Shown piece after piece: positions 49,144-58,900 of a stretch of DNA of 64,000 nucleotides. This DNA is from Isotricha intestinalis (taxonomy: Eukaryota > Ciliophora > Litostomatea > Vestibuliferida > Isotrichidae): positions 40,298 to 104,297 of the forward strand of contig JAJJLU010000334.1 in the NCBI GenBank assembly GCA_023807065.1, in the 5' to 3' direction. The notes under the pieces were generated by a model, which saw only the letters and a program-made list of their open reading frames with translations, searched no databases and had not been told where the DNA came from. A program made the translations under genes and the position numbers. Every line of letters begins with the position of its first letter. Positions within the stretch are counted from its first letter, which is position 1.

Positions 49144-49779
49144 ATGGCATCAAAATATAAATTACATTATTTTGAAGCAAATGCAAGAGCTGCAGTAGCA
49201 CGAGCAATATTAACATATGCAAAAGCAGATTGGGAAGATCATAGAGTAACTCATGAAGAATGGGGAAAAATAAAAGAAACAGATTTATTTGAATTTCATC
49301 AAATGCCAATTTTAGAACATAATGGAAAAAAATTATCTCAAAGTATTGCAATTGATTTATATCTTTTAAGACAATTTAATTTATATGGAAAAAATAATGA
49401 TGATCAATATGAAATTGATAATTTATTATGTACTTTTGATGATCTATTACCTTTATTAGGGAAATATGCTTTTAGATGTAAAGATGAAAAAGAAAAGGAA
49501 GAAGCTAAAAAAAGTTGTATTGAAAAATGCCATTTTTATATTAAGAAAATTGAAGAAAGATATATTAAATTAGGGAAAGGAAAATATTATTTAGGAGATT
49601 ACTTTAGTGGTGCTGATATTTATCTTGCTTCTGTTTTTCCTATTTTTTGTAATGCTTTAAATGTTATGATTGTTAAAGATTCTGGGTGTATGGATTTATA
49701 TAATTTAATTGTAAGAATTAAGGAAAATGAATTAAAAGAATTCCATGAAAAAGTTTTTAATAAGAATTCTCCTATGTAA
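49144..49779 (+). CDS. Sigma-class-like glutathione S-transferase
   Basis: The 211-residue protein matches soluble GSTs of the sigma (prostaglandin D synthase-like) class. The N-terminal thioredoxin-like domain begins YKLHYFEANARAAVARAIL, with Tyr9 at the catalytic position. QMPILEHNGKKLSQSIAI contains the cis-Pro and the Gln-Ser glutathione-binding pair. The all-helical C-terminal domain ends with YYLGDYFSGADIYLASVF, the conserved folding motif (GxxxSxAD). Family members conjugate glutathione to electrophiles. Length is that of a single-domain cytosolic GST. The unusually long A-run before the ATG is typical of this genome. Confidence 0.88.
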   Translation: MASKYKLHYFEANARAAVARAILTYAKADWEDHRVTHEEWGKIKETDLFEFHQMPILEHNGKKLSQSIAIDLYLLRQFNLYGKNNDDQYEIDNLLCTFDDLLPLLGKYAFRCKDEKEKEEAKKSCIEKCHFYIKKIEERYIKLGKGKYYLGDYFSGADIYLASVFPIFCNALNVMIVKDSGCMDLYNLIVRIKENELKEFHEKVFNKNSPM

Positions 49780-49964
49780 GAAAATATTTATTTTTGATTA
49801 AATATTTAATTTGTTTTAAAAAATATTTAATAAGAATATTTATTGAGTTTTCTGTGGAATATTATTGATTGAATTTTTTTTTTATATTTATTAAAATATA
49901 ATTAATATAGTAAGTTTATAATTATTGTTAAAATAAAATATAAAATATATAATAAAATAATATA

Positions 49965-50168
49965 ATGGAAAGTGAAAAGAAAGAAGAACAACATGATAAT
50001 ATATGTTTAGTTTGTAAAAAAAATCCAATATGTTATAGAGTAATGCCTTGTAGACATGCATATTTATGTAAAAAATGTTCAATGAAAATGGCAAGTGGAG
50101 GTAAATGTAAAATTTGTCATGAATTTTTTGTTGAATGTCAAAGAATTTTAACTGGTGATGAAATATAA
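49965..50168 (+). CDS. Small C3HC4 RING-finger protein
   Basis: A 67-residue protein that consists almost only of a RING finger. Cysteines and histidine follow C-x2-C-x11-C-x-H-x3-C-x2-C-x9-C-x2-C, with CLVCKKNP, MPCRHAYLCKKC and CKICHEFF as the three blocks. This is the IAP/MUL1-type C-terminal RING arrangement. RINGs of this kind usually act as E3 ubiquitin ligases by recruiting an E2, but a stand-alone 67-residue form could act as a dimer partner or regulator. No transmembrane or substrate-binding region is present. Confidence 0.8.
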   Translation: MESEKKEEQHDNICLVCKKNPICYRVMPCRHAYLCKKCSMKMASGGKCKICHEFFVECQRILTGDEI

Positions 50169-50224
50169 AATTTAATTAAATAGTTTTATTTTATTATTAC
50201 TTTATTTTTTAATTTAAAATAAAG

Positions 50225-50758
50225 ATGATTATAAATGATTCTATAATCGAACAAACTTATTATGAAAAAACTCAAAAATATCAAAATATTATTTTCAATC
50301 TTTGTAATTTTATAAGTGTAATTTTGGAAAAAATTGTATATTCAGGAAATAAAAATAAAGAAAATATTTCAAGTAAAAAAACAATATTTGATATTAAAAA
50401 AATTCCAAAATTATCAATTAAAAAATATATTAGAAGAATAGTAAAATATGCTAAACCAGAACCTTCATCTTTAATCTCAGCTTTAATTTATTTAGATAAA
50501 ATTTGTGAAACTCAAAACATTGTATTAACAAAGAAAAATATTTATAAATTATTATTAATTTGCATTATGTTATCCATGAAATTTAATGAAGATGATGTTA
50601 ATTCTAATGCTTTTTTTGCTAAAGTGGGTGGAATTGATTTAGAAGATTTAAATCTAATTGAAAATGAAACTTACGAAATTTTAAATTTTGAATTTTTTAT
50701 CGATGATAATTTATTTCATGTTTATGAAGATTATATAGAATTATTTATGAATCAATAA
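50225..50758 (+). CDS. PHO80-like (P/U-type) cyclin
   Basis: A 177-residue protein consisting of one cyclin box of the PHO80/cyclin-U type. IPKLSIKKYIRRIVKYAKPE is followed by SSLISALIYLDKICETQNIV, KKNIYKLLLICIMLSMKFNE and GGIDLEDLNLIENETYEILN with all the expected helices. These proteins activate PHO85/CDK5-like kinases. It is shorter than the paralogue at 13414 and has a clearer domain order. Together they suggest at least two such regulators within 40 kb. Confidence 0.88.
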   Translation: MIINDSIIEQTYYEKTQKYQNIIFNLCNFISVILEKIVYSGNKNKENISSKKTIFDIKKIPKLSIKKYIRRIVKYAKPEPSSLISALIYLDKICETQNIVLTKKNIYKLLLICIMLSMKFNEDDVNSNAFFAKVGGIDLEDLNLIENETYEILNFEFFIDDNLFHVYEDYIELFMNQ

Positions 50759-51067
50759 TTAATGATAAATAAGGTATGTTAAATTTTTTTTTCGTAAAGA
50801 TATAAATTATATTTTTTTTAATAGGTTGTATATTAATTTTAATTTTATAGTATAAAAATATTGATTAAGTGTATAATTTATAATATTAAAACTAAAGTTT
50901 TACATAATTATTTTATATTTTGAAATTTAATGAGAATAAAATTAATTAAACAAAAAAAATAAAAACATAAAAATAAATTTTTAAATATTTAATTAATAAA
51001 AAAGAAAATCAAACTCCAATATATAACTATATAAAAATGAGTTATATAAATTATCAAAAAAAAATTT
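50759..51067. other. AT-rich spacer, nothing recognised
   Basis: About 310 bp of A/T-rich sequence between convergent genes, without any supported feature. Confidence 0.45.
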
Positions 51068-51422
51068 TTATAAATCTTTAACTTTTTCTTCAAAATAATG
51101 AAGTAATTCAGGATAATATTGAATATTTCTTAATTTATCTTCAACAGCTTCAACTCCAGTAGTATAGGGAATTTCTTCTTTATCAAATTGAACCTATAAT
51201 TTATAATAATTAATATTATTATCTTACTAAAGTAGCATCTAATAAATCTACATTTTTAAAAAATACATTATTTCTAAAATCTGCACATTGTAATTGAACT
51301 GTTGCATATAATTCTTTTAGTTCATCTGTTAAAATATTATCTGCATAATAATTTTCTAAATCTGATAATTTATCACTTAATGTAAATTCTTTTTCAGTTT
51401 CTAATTGTTCTTCTTCTGTCAT
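51068..51422 (-). CDS. Small conserved-looking acidic protein, two exons
   Basis: Exon 1 (51422-51228) encodes 65 residues from MTEEEQLETEKEF. A 34-bp intron (51227-51194, GTAAGATAAT...AATTATAG) follows, and exon 2 (51193-51068) encodes 41 residues ending KVKDL, for 106 residues in total. Reading through the intron would stop after two codons. The protein is helical and acidic, with normal amino-acid complexity and no long Asn/Lys runs (ADFRNNVFFKNVDLLDATL, YYPELLHYFEEKV), so it is probably conserved. No family was recognised. Confidence 0.7.
51194..51227 (-). other. Probable 34-nt spliceosomal intron
   Basis: On the minus strand GTAAGATAATAATATT...TTATAG, between two in-phase coding exons (phase 0). 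The exon after it has unusually complex, clearly coding sequence. Confidence 0.8.
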
Positions 51423-52231
51423 TTTTTATATATAAAATATAAAATAAGATTTAAAAATCAATTTTTTATCTTATTAATTAAACTTATTAATATTCATAAT
51501 TTTTATAACAAAATATAAAAATTATGTGATGAGAAATAAAAATTTAATATTTTTTGTTCAAAAAAGTAAAAAAAAACCAAAAATTTTAAAAGGAAATAAA
51601 TTTATTTAAAAACCTAAAAAAAAAAATAAAAAAATTCAACCAATTCTTTTATTTATTATTTAATTAACTCCCTAAATTTCTGTAATTAAATTGACAAAAT
51701 ATTTATTATTATCAGGTGATAAGAAAGGATATATATCTTTATTTCAATTAATAAATTCTTTTTCATTAATTTTTAATCCTCTATCAGCAGTAAAAATAAT
51801 TCCATCTTTAAATTAATTTTTAGCAAAATCATCTTTTCTTCCAAAAATAGAATCTATTTAACTAATGAATAAAATGATTCAATATTAATTGCTCATTTTT
51901 AAAGAAATGTATCTAATCCTGATATTGGTATTAATTTTGAAACTTATGAGTACACATTTTTTAAAAAAACTCATTAAATATATATATTTGACTGTTGTGA
52001 CACATTTGATTTATCATTTTTGTTAAAACATATTCTACCTTCCATTTTTTTATTATGTAACTTTTTTTTTAGGATTTTTAATGGTAATTTTTTATACATT
52101 TATTGTTTTTAAGGATATTTAAATTTTTTTTGATGTTTTTTATTGTTTTTATAATATTTTTGAGGTATTATTTTTATATTTTTCGGTTAATTATAATAAT
52201 TAAGAATAAAAAGAAAAAAGTATAATTATAA
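51423..52231. other. Spacer with a decayed minus-strand coding remnant (about 51640-51990)
   Basis: The minus strand between about 51990 and 51640 has high-complexity coding-like sequence in broken frames, including GIIFTADRGLKINEKEFIN and NKDIYPFLSPDNNKYFVNL. Interruptions are TAA, TAG and TGA, which GC-to-AT changes from CAA, CAG and TGG would explain, plus at least one frameshift. This is the second-best pseudogene candidate after the kinase relic. The family is unknown. The remainder (52000-52231) is T-rich with no feature. Confidence 0.4.
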
Positions 52232-53326
52232 ATGTTTAGAGAATATATGAGAAAATTTGGAAGAACAAGTCCTCTTTTTCAGACTCAAATAAATTTAATA
52301 AAAGAAGAAAAGCAAAAAGAATATAATATAGAAAAAGATAAATTATTTTTTGAACTTTTAAAAATTAAAGATCCAATACCTGAATTTGAACCACAATTAG
52401 AAGAACCATTATTAGAAGTTAATAATTTTAAATTAGAAAATGCATTTTATAATGCTTTTGAGAAAATGAAAGAAGAATTAACTTGGAGAAAATATAAATT
52501 TCCTAAAATAATATTTATTAAATTATATCAAAATTCAAAAAAATTAAAAAAAAGAATAATAAAATTTTCTTTAGTTCATTTAAAAAGAATATCTGAAGTA
52601 ATAGAAAGTTATAATCCAGAATATAATATAGATCAAAAAAAACATAATTGGGAAAAAAGTCCAAAAGAATCATATAATTCATATTATAATATAATAACAA
52701 GAAGGAATATGCTTTTAGATAAAGAAAAAGAATATAATTCAAATTATAGTATAATTACCAAAGAAATTGGACAAAAATCTGATATTGTAATATTAACTAG
52801 AAATAAACATTATACAAAAGATTTAATTTATTCTGGAAAATTATGTAATGTTTATATTCAAAATGAATTTTCAAGAAATTTAAATATGAATTCCAATATT
52901 AATGATCATTTCAAAAATCAAAAAATGAAAAGACAATATTTTTTTTCTTTTAATGAACCTAGGTATTTCATTAAAAAAGATTTTATTGAAAATGAAAAAC
53001 AAAAAGATAATGAAAATGAATCATCTAAATTTATTACTCATGAAAAACAATTATTTGATCAAAAAAATAGTCATAGATCAGAGAAAAAAGGAAGAAGTTT
53101 TAATTATTCTAATTTAGATAATTTTAATATGAATGCTTCTTCAACAAGTAAAAAAAATTATTTCAATTATAAAAATCCCTCTTCGAGATATAAAATATCT
53201 TTAATTAACCAAAAAAAAAAAAGTATTTATTTTACACCTAGAAATAATGTATCATCTGGTAAATTAGATAAAATAAGCCCTAAATTAAAACAATTTTTAT
53301 TAAATAAAAGCGATTTCTATTATTAA
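52232..53326 (+). CDS. Hypothetical basic protein
   Basis: A 364-residue protein. The N-terminal 115 residues have normal complexity and look folded or helical (MFREYMRKFGRTSPLFQTQI, then DPIPEFEPQLEEPLLEVNNF and EKMKEELTWRKYKFP). The rest is Lys/Asn/Ser/Tyr-rich and probably disordered, ending ISPKLKQFLLNKSDFYY. No recognised domain. The clean N-terminal block suggests a conserved lineage-specific family. Confidence 0.6.
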   Translation: MFREYMRKFGRTSPLFQTQINLIKEEKQKEYNIEKDKLFFELLKIKDPIPEFEPQLEEPLLEVNNFKLENAFYNAFEKMKEELTWRKYKFPKIIFIKLYQNSKKLKKRIIKFSLVHLKRISEVIESYNPEYNIDQKKHNWEKSPKESYNSYYNIITRRNMLLDKEKEYNSNYSIITKEIGQKSDIVILTRNKHYTKDLIYSGKLCNVYIQNEFSRNLNMNSNINDHFKNQKMKRQYFFSFNEPRYFIKKDFIENEKQKDNENESSKFITHEKQLFDQKNSHRSEKKGRSFNYSNLDNFNMNASSTSKKNYFNYKNPSSRYKISLINQKKKSIYFTPRNNVSSGKLDKISPKLKQFLLNKSDFYY

Positions 53327-53433
53327 AAAATAATGATAAAACTCCTAATAAATTAATAATAACATATTTAATAAAAATTATAAAATTAAAATAAAATATA
53401 AACTTTATATAAAACAAAATTATATAATAAAAA

Positions 53434-55476
53434 ATGTCGAATTTTAATTTACAAAATGAATTTGATGAAATTTCTTCAATTCAAACAAATTCTCAATCAA
53501 TAAGTAAAAGTAAGAAAATATATAATATATTTAAATAAATTAGTAAATTCTGATTTTCATCATTCAAGAATGAAATTAAATAGTAATAATATTTTCGCTT
53601 TTCAAGTAAAATATTTTTTATAATAATATATTAGGAAGAACAATATTTTTTTGATGGAGAAGATGAACATTCAAATATAAATGATACATTTTATATTCCA
53701 AGAAATTCAAATTTAGGTGATTCAAATTTTTTTAGTAATTATAATGAAAAATCTGTTTTTAGATTAAATGACACTACAATAGAAAAACAAATTGAAGATG
53801 AAAATAATAAAAGTTATTTTACTTTTGATTTAGAATTAGAAAAACAAGTTGATATGTTAACGGATTGTGATGATATTGAAACTAATTTAAATGATGCTAA
53901 ATTAAATTTAAACAATGAAATATCTATTTTAAGTAATAATAATACTTTATATAGTAATCCTAGTAATTTAACATCAACTTTAAAACATTATAATAATGGT
54001 AATATTATTAATAATGAAATAGAAGATAAATTTTCTTCTATTTATAGTAATAGAAATACTTTGAGAAAATTTTCTAAAGAAAGTTTAAGTTCTTTTTTTG
54101 AAAAATTACCTGATAATAATAATAATATATTAAATGCTAATATTTTAAATATAAAAGAAAATAATAAAATAAATCATAATAAAACGATGATAATTCAATC
54201 AAATTCTTTAGATTTAAATAATAGAAATAATTTCCCTCAATATAGTAATAATGCAATTTGTTATGAAAGATTTAATAAATATCAAAAAAATTTAATTCCA
54301 TATTCATTTTATAATAATAAAAATAATATAACAACAATGACTGATTATTATAATAATTATATTAATATATCAAATTCTTCAATGTCTGTTATGAGAATGA
54401 TAACAAATAAATTTTCTCAAAAATCAAATATGTCTTTTGATAGTAAATGTGGAAATGAAAAAATAATATCTATGATAAAAGAACAATCAGGAAGTAAATT
54501 TATTCAAAAAAAAATTGAAGAGAAATCTCCTGATTTTTTATATAAATTATATGAACAAATAAAGCCCAATTTAATTGATATTATTAATGATCAATATGGT
54601 AATTATGTTATTCAAAAATATGTTGAATTTTGTGATAAAAAGATATTATCTTTAATTTTAAATCAAATTAAAAATTCACTTTTAGAAATTAGTTTAAATC
54701 CATATGGAACAAGAGCTTTACAAAAATTAATAGAAAATTTATCTTCAACAATTTCAAATGATGATATAAATATCTTATTAAATTTCCTTAAAGGAAATGT
54801 ATTTAAAATTATAAATGATATTAACGGTAATCATGTTATTCAAAGTATTATTGATGCAATTAAAAATAATGATAAATTAACTCCTTTATATAGTGAAATT
54901 AATGAAAATTTAATAGAAATATCTAAAATTAAACAAGGTTGTTGTGTTTTCCCTAAAATTTTAAATAATATAAGAGAAGATGATTTAGAGAAATTGATTA
55001 AAACTATTATTGAAAATTTAGAAATTTTAATTAATGATCAATATGGTAATTTTATTATTCAAAGAATTATAAAATTAAATAGGGAAAATTACAACTCTCA
55101 AATTTTTGATTTAATAAAAAATAAAATTGTAAAGTTAAGTACTCAAAAATATTCTTCTAATGTCATTGAAATATGTATATTAGAATCTTGTAATATAAGA
55201 GAGAAGGTAATTGAAAAATTAATTGAAAAAAATAATGTTACTAATTTAATTTGTGATCAATTTGGTAATTATATAATTCAAAAATGTTTACCTTTAGTTA
55301 AAGGAAAACAATTTAAATCTATGATTGAACAAATAAAAAAAGCTGTTAAAAATTTAAATCAATCTAATCATGGAAGAAAAATTTATGAAAATTTATTAAG
55401 AAATTATAGAGATTATTTTCAAGATAATAAAAATTATGGATATAATAAAGGAAAACAAAGGAAAAATTGTGGATAA
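53434..55476 (+). CDS. Pumilio/PUF-family RNA-binding protein, three exons
   Basis: Exons 53434-53509, 53544-53605 and 53635-55476 join in phase across 34- and 29-bp introns to give 659 residues. The start at 53434 (MSNFNLQNEFDE) replaces the internal ATG at 53854. The C-terminal 350 residues hold eight Puf repeats. Base-contact helices in order are SKFIQ, NYVIQ, TRALQ, NHVIQ, CCVFP, NFIIQ, SNVIE and NYIIQ. By the PUF code, repeats 8, 7 and 6 read U-G-U, as in Pumilio targets (UGUANAUA). Repeat 5 is unusual. The N-terminal region is Asn/Ser-rich. PUF proteins bind 3' untranslated regions and repress or localise mRNAs. Confidence 0.88.
53510..53543 (+). other. Probable 34-nt intron 1 of the PUF gene
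   Basis: GTAAGAAAAT...AAATTAG, phase 1. Its removal gives the codon ATA from A plus TA and joins two open exons. Confidence 0.8.
53606..53634 (+). other. Probable 29-nt intron 2 of the PUF gene
   Basis: GTAAAATATTTT...TATTAG, phase 0, between CAA and GAA codons. Without its removal exon 2 runs into TAA. Confidence 0.8.
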
Positions 55477-55960
55477 TTATTTAAAAATTAAAAAAATATT
55501 ATATTAGTTTTGTACTATTCAATAATTTAATAAAATATTTGTTTTATTGATTTAAAATAAAAGTGATTTATATAATTAAATTTTGGATTTAATATATTTT
55601 TCAATTAAAAATCAAATTGAAATTTATTATTTATCTTTATTTTCTTATATTTTTTGATTGAAATTAATGTTTTTTTTATTGTTTTTTCAAAAATTAAAAG
55701 ATTTAAATAAAAAAAAGATGTTGCAAATATTCCATATCAAAAAAAAACATATTTAATTTTTTAAACAACTTTAATTAATTTGTTTTGTTTTTTAAAATAT
55801 TATATGAACCATTATTTATTTTAATCTTTGAATTTTTTTAAAAAAAATAAATAAATTTCTTTAAATCAAAGAGGAAAAATTAATATTCTTTCTTATATTT
55901 TATTTTTTTATATTTTATAAAAAAAATTTCCATAAAAAGAATAAAAAACCAAAAATAAAA
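55477..55960. other. AT-rich spacer upstream of the IP3R-like gene
   Basis: A 484-bp gap with T-rich and A-rich runs and no supported gene. It presumably contains the promoter of the channel gene. Confidence 0.45.
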
Positions 55961-58900
55961 ATGTCAGAAAGAAAAAACTTTCATAGAATGACTCAAAAAA
56001 GATCGACAATTATAGGTAAAATAAAAGACATTGATCCCTTTAATTTTGAAAAAAAATCAAAAGATACTTTTAAAATAGAAGAAGATTATTTAACAAAAGA
56101 AGGTTGTACATCAATGATATTAGGTCCAGAACCAATAATGCAAAACTGTTATGTATGTTCAATTTGTAATCCAGAAAAAAATCATTATATATGTAAATAT
56201 TGTTATAATACTTGTCATTTATATTGTAGAAGAAATGATAATTCAAATTCAGAAAAATTAAAAGAAGAAAATAACTTCTTAAATGATAAAGAATTTGGAT
56301 GTTATTGTGGAATTAGATTAAAACATAAACCTGATAAAATTATTAGAAAAGAATTAATTTCATGTAATTTAATAGAATTAGATAATGTTTTAGATATAGA
56401 TAATTTCTTTTGTGAAACACATAATATTAATATTTGTTGTATTTGTTCTGTTACTTGTCATAAAGATTGTCAAATTACAAAAAATTCTAAACATCAAATT
56501 ATTACTAATAAAAATGCTAACAAATGTCTTTGTGAAAGTGATAATCACACTTCATATAATGAAATTGCTTTATCTTTTCCTTTAAATGAATATCAAAAAT
56601 TAAGTGGAATTCAAGTTTGGCCTATTCAAATATTAAATATTTTGTTTAAAAACCAAAATATTTTTCAAAAAATGAGTAATTTATTTACTTATATTATGAA
56701 TCAAATTGATAATAAGAAAAAAAATAAAAAGAAAAAAAATAAAAAAGAACATAAACATAAACATAGTAAAGATAAAAATAAAGATAAAGAAGATAACAAT
56801 GAAGATAAAAATAAAGAAGATGAAAATAAAGAAAATGAAGATAATGAAAATAGTGAAATGAAAGAAAAATTTCTTCCTTTATTACAATTATTTTCTAATA
56901 CTTTTAATAGGAAATTTAAAACTTTTTATTATATTGAAGAAATTGAAAATTTATTTGAATTTGAAAAATTAATTTATCACATTGAAATTAAAGATGAAGA
57001 TAGAAATAATTTTAATCCGAAAAATATATTAATAAAATTTAGGCTAACTTTTATTTTATTATTTATTTATTTAAGAAAAGATTTTCAAATAGTTAAATCA
57101 TTAACAAGTGTAGATTTTTTAACAAATAATATTTTAGAAAGAATATATTATAAAAAAATATTAACTGAAAAATACAATTTGAAAAATTTATTTAATAAAA
57201 AAAATACTTTAAAAAAATTAGTTTTAGAAGATATTTGTTTTTTAATGGAAGAAGGAATGAGTTATGTTTCAATTGAAGAAAATCAAGAAGAATTTGAAAT
57301 AGGATTAAAATTTATATGTTTTATGATTAAAAGAATGATCTTTACAAAAGAAGATTTAATTCAATTAATTTATTCTTTAGATAAATTTTATTCTAAATTT
57401 AATGAATATATTACAAGTGATAAAAATAATATATATTCTTTATTAGATATTTTTATGGGTTTAGCAGAGATTTTTTTTATGATAACAGTAAGTTATAATG
57501 ATATTATTATAATGGATTATTTAGATGAAAATAAAAATCAAAATGACACAAATTCAATAAAGGAAATAAAAGATTTTATTCATGTTAATAGTGATTATGG
57601 AAATTTATTGTTTAAAATGGTACTTAAATCATGTGATATATTAAAGAAACATTATAATTTAATTAAAAAAAAAGAAATAGAACAAGATGAAGAAGAAAAA
57701 AAAAGAGAATTAATTATTCATCAAGAAAAAAAAAGATTACAAAGAAAAATAGAAGAAAGAACAACAGGAGTTCAAGTTAAATTACCTAAAAATGGAGGAT
57801 TATTTACAGAAAAAATAATAAATTTATTCAATGAAACTTTAAAAATGTTTTCTTTAGCTGATAATATATATTATTATCAAATAAATTCGATTAAAAAAGA
57901 TTCTATTGAAGAATATTATTATTTTACTGAAAGAATTAAAAGAAATAAAGGAAAAAAATTAAAATCAAGTGAGATTAAAAAAATAAATGGATTATTGGAA
58001 AATGATTTAAAAAAGAATATAGAAAAAGAATTATTTATATTATTTACTTCAAGCTATCAAGGTGAAAGTTTAAGAATAAATAAAAAAATATTTGATTTAA
58101 TATTAGATTTCTCTAAAAAATTAGAAGAAATATTTCCATTTGAATCAAAAGAAAAAAAAAAACATCATCATCATCATAATGAAGAAGAAGATAAATTAAA
58201 TATAAATAAAGATGAAAAAAAAAATAAATTTGAAAGATATAATCAAGAATATGCTTTAGATGAAGATCAATTTTTTAATAGAAACGGAAAAAATATAGGA
58301 GATTATTTAGTTAAATTAGCAAAAAAAAATTCAATGATATATAAATGCTTTTTAAATGATAAATTTCATACTTACATTGAAGATTTTGTTGATTGTTTAA
58401 TTATGTCTCATATTGATGAAACTTTAGGTAAAGTTTTAGTTTTTTTAAGTAATAGAAAATTTCCAAATTTATTAACTTATGAATTATTAGATGTTATATT
58501 ATTTACTTTTTCTTTTTTTTTCTTTAGTAAAAGAGGAATTAAATATTTTTTAATGGGAAAAAATATTTCTAGATTAAATAAAGTTTTTAATAGATTTTAT
58601 TGTTACCCTGATAATAAAAATATTCATGAACTTTTTGGGAAAAATTTAGATGATAATTTATTAAAAATAAATAGACTTCTTGAATTTATGACTTCAATGA
58701 TAAAAGGAATGAATTTATATAGTTTATCTTTAAAAAATCATAAAGTTTTATTAAGATTTAAAAATAAATTATTAGAACATATAGAAGAATTTAATCAAAT
58801 TTTAAAAAAATTCGATTATTCAGAAGAATTTAAAATACAATTTACTTATATATTAAGAATATTTAAGAAATTATCTCATGATTATGAATTTGAACAATTT

